From Alphaproteobacteria bacterium (GTDB taxonomy: Bacteria > Pseudomonadota > Alphaproteobacteria > Micavibrionales > Micavibrionaceae), in NCBI GenBank assembly GCA_021775915.1, contig JAJFGW010000016.1, forward strand, positions 1-64,000: a stretch of 64,000 nt of DNA, written 5' to 3'. Shown here piece after piece: positions 1-9,476 of the stretch. The notes under the pieces are model-generated. The model saw only the letters and a program-made list of their open reading frames with translations, searched no databases and was not told where the DNA came from. Made by a program: the position numbers and the translations under genes. Position 1 is the stretch's first letter. Each line of letters begins with the position of its first letter.

Positions 1-79
1 TGCCCATCGGGCTGTCCGGGTTCTTTTGTTTCTCGGGGTGGCGCTTGGCCTTGTCCAGTAATGCGGGGTTATAAGTCAT
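1..79 (-). CDS. lipA: Lipoyl synthase LipA, N-terminal fragment (runs off left edge)
   Basis: Too short for the ORF track. The minus strand from the ATG at 77-79 reads MTYNPALLDKAKRHPEKQKNPDSPMG and continues out of the window. The RHPEK..NPDSP stretch matches the N-terminal arm of alphaproteobacterial lipoyl synthases, which precedes the radical-SAM barrel. LipA inserts sulfur into octanoyl groups to make lipoate on the PDH lipoyl domain. Position supports this: lipA commonly follows lpdA in the alphaproteobacterial pdh cluster, and here only two small genes lie between. No catalytic cysteine is inside the window, so the call rests on the N-terminal motif and context. Confidence 0.72.
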   Translation of the reverse strand, partial: MTYNPALLDKAKRHPEKQKNPDSPMG

Positions 80-103
80 AGGATAAGGTATAGCAGAAAA
101 AAA

Positions 104-631
104 TTATCTTTCCAGCTTTGCTGTAGGTAAGCATGCAGGAACATATAGTTCAGTATCCTTATGCCGGATGGCATGTTGTTTTACCCAGCCATAATTATAA
201 TCACCAACCACTCTAAAACCGATATGGTTATAAAAACCGATGGCCGGATTATTTGTCGTTAAAACTTCCGCTTCCAGAGGCTTTTTGGCGTCACGGGCTT
301 TTTCCAGAGCTTGCCCTATAATCCAGCGCCCTAAACCCGTTCCTTGCCATGCGGCCTCTACATACATTCTTTGCACAGAAACACGGTTGAATTCTTCAAT
401 AATACCAAAACAACCGATCGGTTTTTTGTTTTGGGTGATGATTTGAACATTTGGATTACTAAAGCCTTTGCGGAAGAAATCATATTGCTCTTGCTCAGGC
501 CATTTTCCGGCTAGACTTTCAACAAAAGACTCGGTCAAGCGCTTGAACAATCCATAAGCATAGGGCAAGTCCTGTTCGGGATTTGCCGCTCTTAATTCTA
601 GTTCATGTTCTTTGATTTTTATAACAGCCAT
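104..631 (-). CDS. GNAT-family N-acetyltransferase
   Basis: 175 residues forming a single GNAT fold. The acetyl-CoA pyrophosphate loop (motif A) is QGTGLG at residues 96-101, preceded by the beta4 strand VQRMYVEAAW, and motif B is NNPAIGFYNHIGF at 127-139. The family transfers an acetyl group from acetyl-CoA to an amine; the substrate cannot be read from sequence. The start at 629-631 has a GGAG about 11 bases upstream and lies about 20 bases behind a good sigma-70-type promoter (658-687), so this gene and lipA can be transcribed independently of pdh. It ends 24 bases before lipA. Confidence 0.85.
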   Translation of the reverse strand: MAVIKIKEHELELRAANPEQDLPYAYGLFKRLTESFVESLAGKWPEQEQYDFFRKGFSNPNVQIITQNKKPIGCFGIIEEFNRVSVQRMYVEAAWQGTGLGRWIIGQALEKARDAKKPLEAEVLTTNNPAIGFYNHIGFRVVGDYNYGWVKQHAIRHKDTELYVPACLPTAKLER

Positions 632-657
632 AACATTTCAACACTCCAGAGGGCGTG

Positions 658-687
658 AATATAGTTTTAACATTATGGAATTGTCAA
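658..687 (-). promoter_or_regulatory. Predicted sigma-70-type promoter for the GNAT-lipA pair
   Basis: On the minus strand TTGACA (682-687), an 18-base spacer and TATATT (658-663), with the -10 preceded by AC. The predicted transcript would begin about 20 bases before the GNAT start codon. The layout TTGACA-N16-NCTATATTC is close to the housekeeping promoter form described for Caulobacter. Found by eye; not tested. Confidence 0.55.
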
Positions 688-710
688 GGATTTTAAGGCA
701 GAGCATAAGT

Positions 711-1070
711 TTACTCATCATCGTAATGATCGCCTGTGCGCTCTTTTTTACCGGTTAAAACAAGATATTCATCCCGAATTATCTGCTTATACTGAGAACC
801 GACTTCTTTTACATCAATTCCAAGCTCGTCTCCAATACTTTCAGCCAGATCGAGTAAGGAAGATTTTATGCCAAACAAGAGAAGAGCAACGAAGCTAAAA
901 CCAACACCAATTAGTGAGGCGTAAAATATACCCTCACCTGTCGTTCCCCCAATAACATCCAAAGGATTACTGATAGGAAATAAAACAAAAACAGTTCCCA
1001 GGCACGTCATAACAATGATCAACGCTGCAAATACGGTAAAAGCCTGACTTTTTCCCTTTTCTTTTGACAT
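711..1070 (-). CDS. Small two-helix membrane protein of unknown function
   Basis: 119 residues; I do not recognise the family. Two hydrophobic segments at about 11-31 and 48-67 predict an inner-membrane hairpin. The roughly 50-residue C-terminal tail is charged (LDLAESIGDELGIDVKEVG...) and ends in DDE, and is probably cytoplasmic. The gene starts 9 bases after the lpdA stop on the same strand, with a GAGAG ribosome-binding sequence before the ATG, so it is probably co-transcribed with the pdh genes. Nothing in it points to an enzymatic role in pyruvate oxidation. Confidence 0.6.
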   Translation of the reverse strand: MSKEKGKSQAFTVFAALIIVMTCLGTVFVLFPISNPLDVIGGTTGEGIFYASLIGVGFSFVALLLFGIKSSLLDLAESIGDELGIDVKEVGSQYKQIIRDEYLVLTGKKERTGDHYDDE

Positions 1071-1079
1071 GAAGTCTCT

Positions 1080-2480
1080 CTAGAAATGAATAACTTTACC
1101 ATAAGCATCCAACACGCTTTCATGCATCATTTCTGATAATGTCGGGTGCGGAAAGACCGTGTGCACAAGCTCTGCCTCGGTAGTTTCCAGAGTTTTTGCA
1201 ATAACATAACCCTGAATTAATTCGGTCACTTCTGCGCCAATCATGTGCGCGCCGAGTAGTTCGCCAGTTTTTGCATCAAAGATAGTTTTAACCAACCCTT
1301 CCGGCTCGCCCATGGCAATCGCTTTACCATTGGCCATGAACGGAAATTTGCCGACTTTTACTTTGTGCCCTTTTTTCTTCGCTGCCTTTTCTGTCAAACC
1401 AACAGACGCGACCTGAGGCATACAATACGTACAGCCCGGAATATTTGTAACATCGAGCGGATGAACATCGTTTAAGCCCTTAATGCGCTCAACACAAATC
1501 ACGCCCTCATGACTGGCCTTGTGTGCGAGCCACGGCGGCCCTGTAACATCGCCAATGGCAAAAACGCCGGGTTCATCAGTTTGTGACCATTCATTGGTTA
1601 CAATATGCCCGCGATCGACTTTAACTTTGGTTTTTTCCAGGCCTATATCTTCGGTATTACCAACAATACCCACCGCCATGATAACCCGGTCAAAACTCGC
1701 CTTTTCTGTTTTGCCGCCAGCCTCAATATGGGCCGTTACATTATCTTTGCCCTTATCAAGCTTTGTAACCTTGGCGCTTGTGATAATTTTCATGCCCTGC
1801 TTCTCGAATTGTTTACGGGCAAAAACAGATATATCCTCGTCTTCAACCGGTAAAATACGGTCTAAAACCTCAATAACGGTCACTTCAGCGCCCATATTGC
1901 GGTAGAAGCTGGCAAATTCGATGCCAATAGCGCCTGATCCGACCACCAAAAGCGATTTTGGTAGTGCTTCGGGTGTCATTGCTTCTTTGTAACTCCAGAT
2001 TAGCTTGCCATCCGGCTCAAGCTCCGGCAGAGCGCGAGCCCGCGCGCCTGTTGCCAGAATGATATGCGGAGAGCCAAGGTCAGCAATCTTCTTACCGTCC
2101 TTTTCGACGCTGAGTTTACCTTTGCCAGCCAACTTGCCGAACCCGTCAAAGACCGTGACTTTGTTCTTTTTAAGGAGATGCTGGACACCACCCGAAAGCT
2201 GCTTGGCCACACCGCGCGAACGTTCAATTATTTTCTTAAAATTAAACTCTAACCCGCTGACTTTAAATCCAAATTCATCGGCATGATTAAAAAGGTGATT
2301 GATCTCACTACAACGCAAAAGCGCCTTGGTTGGAATACAGCCCCAGTTCAGGCAAATACCGCCAAGATGCTGAGACTCCACAAGCGCGACTTTCATTCCG
2401 AGCTGTGCCGAGCGTATCGCCGCTACATATCCGCCCGGCCCGCCGCCAACAATAATAATATCGAATTTTTGTTCGGTCAT
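1080..2480 (-). CDS. lpdA: Dihydrolipoyl dehydrogenase (E3 of pyruvate dehydrogenase)
   Basis: 466 residues, normal family length. FAD-binding GGGPGGYVAA lies at 12-21, the redox-active disulfide is C43-L-N-W-G-C48, the NAD-binding Rossmann motif is VGSGAIGIEFASF near 180, and the C-terminal interface carries the catalytic His-Glu region in FPHPTLSEMMHE. E3 reoxidises dihydrolipoyl groups and reduces NAD+. It has no N-terminal lipoyl domain. It begins 5 bases after the pdhC stop and belongs to the pdhA-pdhB-pdhC-lpdA operon. It may also serve 2-oxoglutarate dehydrogenase, but this copy is PDH-linked by position. Confidence 0.96.
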   Translation of the reverse strand: MTEQKFDIIIVGGGPGGYVAAIRSAQLGMKVALVESQHLGGICLNWGCIPTKALLRCSEINHLFNHADEFGFKVSGLEFNFKKIIERSRGVAKQLSGGVQHLLKKNKVTVFDGFGKLAGKGKLSVEKDGKKIADLGSPHIILATGARARALPELEPDGKLIWSYKEAMTPEALPKSLLVVGSGAIGIEFASFYRNMGAEVTVIEVLDRILPVEDEDISVFARKQFEKQGMKIITSAKVTKLDKGKDNVTAHIEAGGKTEKASFDRVIMAVGIVGNTEDIGLEKTKVKVDRGHIVTNEWSQTDEPGVFAIGDVTGPPWLAHKASHEGVICVERIKGLNDVHPLDVTNIPGCTYCMPQVASVGLTEKAAKKKGHKVKVGKFPFMANGKAIAMGEPEGLVKTIFDAKTGELLGAHMIGAEVTELIQGYVIAKTLETTEAELVHTVFPHPTLSEMMHESVLDAYGKVIHF

Positions 2481-2485
2481 CTTCC

Positions 2486-3358
2486 TTACACCAGCATAGA
2501 AACAGGGTTTTCAAGATATTGTTTCAGAACCTGTAAATATTCAGCCCCAATAGCGCCGTCAACGGCGCGGTGGTCAACGGAAAGAGTACATGTCATGAAT
2601 GTCCCGATTTTAACTTCGCCATCCTCTACAAAAGGCTTCTGCTCCCCTGCCCCGACAGCAAGAATGCAGGCTTGCGGCGGGTTAATGATCGCGCCAAACT
2701 CTTTAATCCCGTACATGCCTAAATTGGAAACAGTAAATGTGCCGCCCTGAAACTCTTCGGGCATTAATTTTCCTTCGCGGGCACGGCCTGCAAGGTCTTT
2801 GACCTCATCAGAAATCTGGCGCATACCTTTGTTTTCAGCTTGCCGGACAATCGGCGTAATCAAACCGTTTTCTGTTGAAACCGCCACGGAAATATCGGCA
2901 TGTGCATATTGCAGGATAGCCTCATCCGTCCAGGATACATTGGCTTTAGGATAAGCCATAAGCGCATTGGCGCAGGCCTTGATAATGAAATCATTGACCG
3001 AGATTTTGTAAGCGCCGTTTGCGGCATCGTTTATTGCTTTACGCGCCCCAAGCAACGCATCAATCCGGCATTCAATGGTCAGGTAGAAATGCGGCACAGT
3101 CTGCTTTGATTCCTGCAAACGCTGCGCGACAATTTTCTTGATATTATTGTTGGGGATTTTAACAACATCCTCTCCCGCAGGAAGAGAGGCTGGCGTGTGC
3201 GTGACACGAGGAGCTGAAGGCGACTTTGCCAAATCAGCTTTGACAATTCGTCCGTGCGGTCCGCTGCCTTTGATGGAGGAGAGATCAACACTTTGCTCCG
3301 CCGCCAGCCGTTTTGCTAGTGGGGAAGCCAATATTCTATTTTCTGCAGTTTGTGTCAT
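2486..3358 (-). CDS. pdhC: Dihydrolipoyl acetyltransferase (E2) lacking a lipoyl domain
   Basis: 290 residues, far shorter than the usual 400-550. The protein starts almost directly in the peripheral-subunit-binding domain (about 10-43, ASPLAKRLA...[13 protein letters not shown]), has a short linker (44-65), then the acetyltransferase core with the catalytic motif DHRAVDG (H263, D267). The N-terminal lipoyl domain normally found in E2 is missing. There is no room for one upstream because the start codon overlaps the pdhB stop by 4 bases. E2 passes the acetyl group from lipoyl-lysine to CoA and forms the complex core. The only lipoyl domain in this operon is on PdhB, so acetyl transfer presumably uses that arm. 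Confidence 0.92.
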   Translation of the reverse strand: MTQTAENRILASPLAKRLAAEQSVDLSSIKGSGPHGRIVKADLAKSPSAPRVTHTPASLPAGEDVVKIPNNNIKKIVAQRLQESKQTVPHFYLTIECRIDALLGARKAINDAANGAYKISVNDFIIKACANALMAYPKANVSWTDEAILQYAHADISVAVSTENGLITPIVRQAENKGMRQISDEVKDLAGRAREGKLMPEEFQGGTFTVSNLGMYGIKEFGAIINPPQACILAVGAGEQKPFVEDGEVKIGTFMTCTLSVDHRAVDGAIGAEYLQVLKQYLENPVSMLV

Positions 3359-4797
3359 TTATAACAAACCTCTTTGACCGCATGGATAATCTCATCCACT
3401 TGTGGCAGCGCGAGCTGTTCAAGGTTCGCGGCATAGGGCATCGGTACATCGGCGGAGCAGACGCGTTTTACCGGCGCATCGAGATAGTCAAACGCGTGTT
3501 CACCGGCGAGCGCGGCGATCTCGGCTCCTATTCCGGCAAAAGGCCAGCCTTCTTCGGCGCTCACAAGGCGGTTGGTCTTTTTGATACTCTCGATAATCGT
3601 ATAGCGGTCTAGCGGGCGAATGGTGCGCAAGTTAATCACTTCGGCATTAATACCCTCTTCTTCTAGCCTTGAAGCAGCTTCGAGTGCTTTTCCAACCATA
3701 ATGGAATAAGCCACAATTGTAACGTCTGTGCCCTCGCGCTCGATTTTGGCGCGCCCAAGCGGAATGATAAATTCTTCGTCTGTCGGCACATCAAAGCTCT
3801 GCCCGTACATCATCTCATTTTCAAGACAAACAACGGGATTAGGATCGCGTATCGCCGCTTTCATAAGACCTTTGGCATCGGCGGCAGACCACGGCGCGAT
3901 GACCTTAAGCCCCGGCACATGAGCGTACCAGCTCGTATAGTCATGGCTGTGTTGCGCGCCGACACGGGATGCGGCGCCATTGGCACCCCGGAAGACAATC
4001 GGGCAGCCCATCTGGCCACCAGCCATATAAAGCGTTTTGGCAGCCGAGTTAATAATATGATCAATTGCCTGCATCGCAAAATTCATCGTCATAAATTCAA
4101 CGATCGGTTTAAGTCCGTTAAAAGCTGCGCCAACAGCAAGCCCGGCAAAACCATGTTCGGTAATAGGTGTATCAATAATGCGCTTTGTACCAAACTCATC
4201 GAGCATACCTTCCGAGATTTTATAAGCGCCGTTATATTCGGCGACTTCCTCACCCATTAAAAACACAGTTTCATCGCGCTGCATTTCCTCAGACATGGCA
4301 TCACGCAGCGCTTCACGTACGGTTAATTCTTCTGTGGCTTTAGAAAGAAAAGCGGCTTCATCAAAAGGTGGTGGCTCAAGAACTTGCCCCTGCGCATAAA
4401 GAATATCGCGGTTTTCAATGGCTTTACCTTGCGGCTGACTGGCCTCGGAAACAGGAGCTGCAGCAATCGGTTCCGCAGCAGGAGCGTCTTCCTGAACAGG
4501 TGGCGTCACGGGAGCCGGAGCAGAAGAAACCTCGCCAATGTCACCCTCAGACTCGCCTTCTTCCAACAACACGGCAATTGGCGCATTCACCGCCACACCT
4601 TCTGTGCCTTCATCAACAAGGATCTTACCAACAGTGCCTTCATCAACAGCTTCGACTTCCATTGTCGCCTTGTCAGTCTCAATCTCGGCAATAACATCGC
4701 CCGGTTCAACCGTATCGCCCTCTTTGACAAGCCACTTGGCGAGGTTCCCCTCTGTCATGGTCGGTGATAGTGCAGGCATTAAAATGTTTACGGGCAT
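3355..4797 (-). CDS. pdhB: Pyruvate dehydrogenase E1 beta with N-terminal lipoyl domain
   Basis: 480 residues. A complete lipoyl domain occupies about 1-80, with the lipoylated lysine at K43 in [11 protein letters not shown]. An Ala/Pro/Glu-rich flexible linker follows (about 82-150), then the E1-beta transketolase-like domain from about 155 to 480 ([38 protein letters not shown]). With PdhA it decarboxylates pyruvate using thiamine diphosphate. A lipoyl domain on E1 beta is known in many alphaproteobacteria, usually in addition to one on E2; here it is the only one in the operon. The long linker fits a swinging arm. It starts 3 bases after the pdhA stop. Confidence 0.95.
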   Translation of the reverse strand: MPVNILMPALSPTMTEGNLAKWLVKEGDTVEPGDVIAEIETDKATMEVEAVDEGTVGKILVDEGTEGVAVNAPIAVLLEEGESEGDIGEVSSAPAPVTPPVQEDAPAAEPIAAAPVSEASQPQGKAIENRDILYAQGQVLEPPPFDEAAFLSKATEELTVREALRDAMSEEMQRDETVFLMGEEVAEYNGAYKISEGMLDEFGTKRIIDTPITEHGFAGLAVGAAFNGLKPIVEFMTMNFAMQAIDHIINSAAKTLYMAGGQMGCPIVFRGANGAASRVGAQHSHDYTSWYAHVPGLKVIAPWSAADAKGLMKAAIRDPNPVVCLENEMMYGQSFDVPTDEEFIIPLGRAKIEREGTDVTIVAYSIMVGKALEAASRLEEEGINAEVINLRTIRPLDRYTIIESIKKTNRLVSAEEGWPFAGIGAEIAALAGEHAFDYLDAPVKRVCSADVPMPYAANLEQLALPQVDEIIHAVKEVCYK

Positions 4798-4800
4798 GAT

Positions 4801-5841
4801 TTATTCCTCCACCGGCTTTAGGACATCAGTCCATAATTCTTCTGCAGCAGGTTCCGATGATTCCTGCGCGAATTGTGCTGCTTCATTCACAATCGCTTTA
4901 ACGTCCTTATCAATGGACTTGATTTCGTCTTCCTTGATACCGGCTTTATTCATCAGGTTTTTGATAATCAAAAGCGGATCATGCTCGTCCTTGAATTTGG
5001 AGACCTCTTCCTTGGTGCGGTACTTGGCGGGGTCAGACATAGAATGTCCTCTGTATCTGTATGTCATCATCTCCAGAATATAAGGGCCGTTCCCACCGCG
5101 CACATAATCAATCGCCTGTCGTGCTGCGTCGCGAACAGCAAAAACATCCATACCGTCCACCTGCTCGCCCGGAATACCATAGCCTTCACCCCGGCGGTAA
5201 AGCTCACCAGCCGCATGACGCTCGGCGCTCGTTCCCATGCCATAGCGGTTGTTTTCGATGATATAAAGAACCGGCAACTTCCAGAGGGAGGCCATGTTGT
5301 AGCTCTCCGCCACCTGCCCCTGATTTGACGCGCCGTCCCCCATATAAGTCACGGCAATGCCGCCATCTTCCTTGTATTTATGGGCAAAAGCCAGCCCTGT
5401 GCCAATGGAGATTTGCGCCCCGACAATACCGTGCCCGCCATAAAAATTAGCTTCCTTGCTGAACATATGCATCGAGCCGCCCTTACCGCGCGAATAACCG
5501 CCTTTGCGCCCTGTCAACTCGGCCATTACGCCCTTTGCATCCATACCGCAGCTCAGCATATGACCGTGATCGCGATAAGCGGTGACAACCGAATCCTGCT
5601 CTTCCTGCACGGACTGGATGCCGGTAACAACGGCCTCTTGCCCAATATAGAGATGACAAAAACCACCGATCAGCCCCATACCATAGAGTTGCCCCGCCTT
5701 TTCTTCAAAACGGCGGATAAGAAGCATCTCCCGGTAAAATGATTTCATTTCTTCCGTGGTTGGCTCGGGGGCGCTATTGGATACTGTTTTTAAATGCGAT
5801 TTTTTCTTTTTGTTGTCTGTCTTTTTCGGTGCCACAGCCAT
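4801..5841 (-). CDS. pdhA: Pyruvate dehydrogenase E1 component subunit alpha
   Basis: 346 residues, typical of the heterotetrameric E1 alpha. The thiamine diphosphate motif runs from GDG (168-170) to NN (197-198). The region CGMDAKGVMAELTGR and the RYRGHSMSDPAKYR loop are typical of the family. The first 20 residues are lysine-rich and probably disordered. AGGAG abuts the ATG and an AAGGA lies 10 bases upstream; a GTG two codons further in (5835) would sit better behind the AGGAG, so the exact start is slightly uncertain. First gene of the pdh operon, directly behind ftsB. Confidence 0.95.
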   Translation of the reverse strand: MAVAPKKTDNKKKKSHLKTVSNSAPEPTTEEMKSFYREMLLIRRFEEKAGQLYGMGLIGGFCHLYIGQEAVVTGIQSVQEEQDSVVTAYRDHGHMLSCGMDAKGVMAELTGRKGGYSRGKGGSMHMFSKEANFYGGHGIVGAQISIGTGLAFAHKYKEDGGIAVTYMGDGASNQGQVAESYNMASLWKLPVLYIIENNRYGMGTSAERHAAGELYRRGEGYGIPGEQVDGMDVFAVRDAARQAIDYVRGGNGPYILEMMTYRYRGHSMSDPAKYRTKEEVSKFKDEHDPLLIIKNLMNKAGIKEDEIKSIDKDVKAIVNEAAQFAQESSEPAAEELWTDVLKPVEE

Positions 5842-5913
5842 CTCCTGAAAATCCTTACCCTGCCTAGAGTTTAGGTCTTTATTGCTACAACATTTCAGGT
5901 AAAGATACTAGCC

Positions 5914-6222
5914 CTAACGGAGAATGATTTTTTCGTCCGGGTGATGATAGCCCAGCACATAACGTGCCCGCTCTTCCAGAAGATCCTTATCCAGAGAACC
6001 GGGGCGAAGCCCTACTACTTTCTCCTCCAGAGCGGATCTTTGTGTGTGCAGGTCTTTGTAAATCAGGGATGTTTTGGTCGTCTGTTTTTCAAGGCTTATT
6101 AAGCGAATATAACTACGCTCCCCCAAAAGGGCATGATAGGAGAAATAGCAAAACAGACAAACACCAATAATGGCGAGCATGTTTTGTTTTATAACGTAGC
6201 GCTGTGCGATAAGTTTTCTCAT
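5914..6222 (-). CDS. ftsB: FtsB/DivIC-type septum formation initiator
   Basis: 102 residues with the FtsB layout: short basic cytoplasmic N-terminus, one membrane helix (about 14-32), a periplasmic coiled coil (about 38-72, SLEKQTTKTSLIYKDL...) and the conserved tail LDKDLLEERARYVLGY (77-92). FtsB joins FtsL and FtsQ in the divisome and helps activate septal peptidoglycan synthesis. In alphaproteobacteria it usually sits between eno and pdhA, as here except for the inserted genes at 6343-8004. Similarity between family members is low, so the call rests on layout, tail motif and position. Confidence 0.82.
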   Translation of the reverse strand: MRKLIAQRYVIKQNMLAIIGVCLFCYFSYHALLGERSYIRLISLEKQTTKTSLIYKDLHTQRSALEEKVVGLRPGSLDKDLLEERARYVLGYHHPDEKIILR

Positions 6223-6342
6223 AGCCCCATAGAATCATATGCGAATCACCTCGTCAAGGTAAAAACACAATAGACTCAAAGGGTTAAGAGAGAACGAGAG
6301 AAGAACATCTGTCGTAAGTGACTCTAAAGACTCAACTTTTTG

Positions 6343-7206
6343 TTAAACTCTCAAAGCCCTATTTTTCATTCTTTTATAAATATCCTGACTTTCAGGAGAA
6401 AGTTTTTGAATACCACCACCTTCGCCTTCCAGCATAGAGTTATTTATCTCTTCCTGTTCTAGCGGTTGGGCGCGGGCAGTAAATTGCACAGCCATAATGA
6501 AGTGCTGTTCTCCTGGTTCCCATCCTTTTTTATTTTTCTGACCGTAACATGCTTCCAAGGCTTGGTATGGTGTCTCATGAGAGTCGGACATGTTATGGGG
6601 AAGAATTTCGTCTCGTGCATCATGGCTATTATATAAAGTTTTTATATGACGCGCAGATGCCTTCTTTCCAGACGGAATGTCATTTTTATCTATTTTGGCG
6701 CCAAAATAATAAACAGGTTTTTCCTTGTTTTTTATGGCAGTAGAAAAACTTTCACTCAGCTTTTCTTTAAAATCTTCACGCACAGCGTCTACCGGACCTC
6801 GTTCAAAGAGATGAGCCTCTACTCTGTTTAGATTATTGCTGTTATCTCTAATTTCTTCTTCAAATGCCTTAATATCCTGTATTAACAGCAGGTCTTTTAA
6901 CGAAACCTTTTTCAAATAAATTTTTGCCGACACTGGGTGAACTCCAGCTGTTTCGACAACCAAGCCTATATCTGTAGCATGGGAAGGATGGGTAGCCTTT
7001 ATTTTAACATTAAGAGCGCTATGCAAATCTTTACAAGATTGTTCTTCAGCCTTGTCACCCATATTAAACATAGGCTCCAGGGATTCTTCATCGAACAAAG
7101 AGATGTACGTGTTACTACCCCGCCTTTTCGTAATGCCCTTTAAAACATACCCGGCCCTACGCTCCAAATATGTCTGAAACCCGGGTGCTTTCTTCTTCTT
7201 TTTCAT
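6343..7206 (-). CDS. Protein of unknown function (orphan)
   Basis: The ORF track begins at a GTG (7257), but the ATG at 7204-7206 is the better start: it has AAAGGA and GAGAA upstream and lies about 30 bases behind a predicted promoter whose -10 falls inside the longer ORF. This gives 287 residues beginning MKKKKKAPGF. The protein is soluble, rich in Lys/Glu/Asp/Asn, with no signal peptide or membrane segment. I recognise no domain. It begins with a basic patch, has a predicted alpha-helical centre (LKDLLLIQDIKAFEEEIRD) and ends basic (RMKNRALRV). It is divergent from the ankyrin gene and lies between ftsB and eno, which are normally adjacent. The coding is AT-richer than its neighbours, suggesting acquisition. 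Confidence 0.6.
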   Translation of the reverse strand: MKKKKKAPGFQTYLERRAGYVLKGITKRRGSNTYISLFDEESLEPMFNMGDKAEEQSCKDLHSALNVKIKATHPSHATDIGLVVETAGVHPVSAKIYLKKVSLKDLLLIQDIKAFEEEIRDNSNNLNRVEAHLFERGPVDAVREDFKEKLSESFSTAIKNKEKPVYYFGAKIDKNDIPSGKKASARHIKTLYNSHDARDEILPHNMSDSHETPYQALEACYGQKNKKGWEPGEQHFIMAVQFTARAQPLEQEEINNSMLEGEGGGIQKLSPESQDIYKRMKNRALRV

Positions 7207-7241
7207 CTTAGTTCTCTTTCCTTTATGAAATTCTGAAAAGA

Positions 7242-7270
7242 AAATTAACATAACCACAATTATATGTCAA
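7242..7270 (-). promoter_or_regulatory. Predicted sigma-70-type promoter for the 6343-7206 gene
   Basis: Minus strand TTGACA (7265-7270), 17-base spacer, TAATTT (7242-7247). The predicted transcript start near 7235 gives a leader of about 29 bases to the ATG at 7206, and rules out the upstream GTG start of the ORF track. Confidence 0.5.
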
Positions 7271-7333
7271 GTAAACTATACAAGAGAGGCTTAATACCGC
7301 ACCTTTCCCTAGACCCTGGATTGTCTATTTTTA

Positions 7334-7363
7334 TTGACATAACAAATAAAGATCAGCTACACT
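7334..7363 (+). promoter_or_regulatory. Predicted sigma-70-type promoter for the ankyrin-repeat gene
   Basis: TTGACA (7334-7339), 18-base spacer, TACACT (7358-7363), within the frame TTGACATAAC-N12-GCTACACTC. The same ten-base start and the same spacing occur at 10805 and 28847. Transcription would begin near 7370, about 40 bases before the ATG at 7411. Confidence 0.6.
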
Positions 7364-7410
7364 CCTTAACGAATGATATTTATCGTATGAGAATTAAAAA
7401 GGATCAGGCA

Positions 7411-8004
7411 ATGAACTGGAAAAACGAACCTCTGAATGAAATATACAAAGCGGCTGTAAAGGAAATGGATGATGTCATGATGAGTGGTGATTATTGGCCA
7501 GCAGACGCTATGAGAGAAATAAAAAACCTCATGAACAGTTCTGATCTTGAGGTAACAAACAACCTTGGCAGCACGGTACTACACGAAGCGTCTCGGATGG
7601 GATTTACGAAGACGGCAAAATACTTGATCGCAAAGGGTGCGAATGTTAATTCAATATGCGCGATTGGGACTACCCCTCTACACGCGGCGGCATTAAACAA
7701 TCATATAGAAATTGCCCAAGCTTTGATTGATGCTAACGCCAATGTTAACGCAACGGTGGAAGGAATCGGCGTCACGCCCTTGCACTGGGCAGCGGAGCGA
7801 GGGCATTCAGAAGTTTGTTCACTCCTGCTTGATGTTGGCGCAGACACTACAATAAAGAGCAAGTGTGGTAGGACAGCGCAAGAAGATGCTCTTCGGTACA
7901 ATCACACCAAAGTGGTTGCCATATTGGAACAAGCGGAGAAGAATGCTCACTCTTCAGAATCAGGAAAGAAAACCCGCCGCGCTTCTGCCCTTAAGCCACA
8001 ATAA
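7411..8004 (+). CDS. Ankyrin-repeat protein
   Basis: The ORF track starts at 7264, but the ATG at 7411 has AAGGA seven bases upstream and lies behind a promoter located inside the longer ORF, so I prefer it (197 residues). After an acidic, helical N-terminal region, four ankyrin repeats are visible at about 51-82, 85-115, 119-149 and 152-177 (GSTVLHEASRMG, GTTPLHAAALNN, GVTPLHWAAERG, then a degenerate CGRTAQEDALRYN). The tail is basic. Ankyrin arrays bind other proteins; the partner is unknown. There is no signal peptide, so it is cytoplasmic or exported by a specialised route. It is divergent from the 6343-7206 gene and ends 10 bases from the end of eno, which converges on it. Confidence 0.85.
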   Translation: MNWKNEPLNEIYKAAVKEMDDVMMSGDYWPADAMREIKNLMNSSDLEVTNNLGSTVLHEASRMGFTKTAKYLIAKGANVNSICAIGTTPLHAAALNNHIEIAQALIDANANVNATVEGIGVTPLHWAAERGHSEVCSLLLDVGADTTIKSKCGRTAQEDALRYNHTKVVAILEQAEKNAHSSESGKKTRRASALKPQ

Positions 8005-8014
8005 AGATTATATC

Positions 8015-9334
<1,320 letters not shown>

Positions 9335-9367
9335 TTATCCCTCTTCTCTAATAACTGTCTGGCCCCA

Positions 9368-9395
9368 AAGATAAAGCACTCTGCTCCTATGTCAA
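9368..9395 (-). promoter_or_regulatory. Predicted eno promoter
   Basis: Minus strand TTGACA (9390-9395), 16-base spacer, TATCTT (9368-9373). Predicted start near 9361, a leader of about 30 bases. Its -35 faces the -35 of the divergent orphan promoter nine bases away, forming TGTCAA-N9-TTGACA. Confidence 0.5.
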
Positions 9396-9404
9396 AACAA
9401 TAAG

Positions 9405-9433
9405 TTGACACCTAAGTATAGTTATGTTAAATA
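9405..9433 (+). promoter_or_regulatory. Predicted promoter for the 9477 orphan gene
   Basis: TTGACA (9405-9410), 17-base spacer, TAAATA (9428-9433). Predicted start near 9440, about 37 bases before the ATG at 9477. Confidence 0.5.
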
Positions 9434-9476
9434 TATGCACGCTAAATGAAAATAGAATTTTTAAAGGAATGTATTG

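Noticed and set aside
5842-5913. Strong promoter for pdhA
   Set aside because: Only weak candidates (TTGTAG-N18-TAGGCA) are visible; transcription may come from upstream of ftsB.
7207-7257. Longer N-terminus of the 287-residue unknown protein starting at GTG 7257
   Set aside because: The predicted promoter -10 lies inside this stretch, and the ATG at 7206 has a better ribosome-binding site.
7264-7410. N-terminal extension of the ankyrin protein from ATG 7264
   Set aside because: No ribosome-binding site, and a strong promoter (7334-7363) lies within it; ATG 7411 has AAGGA at ideal spacing.
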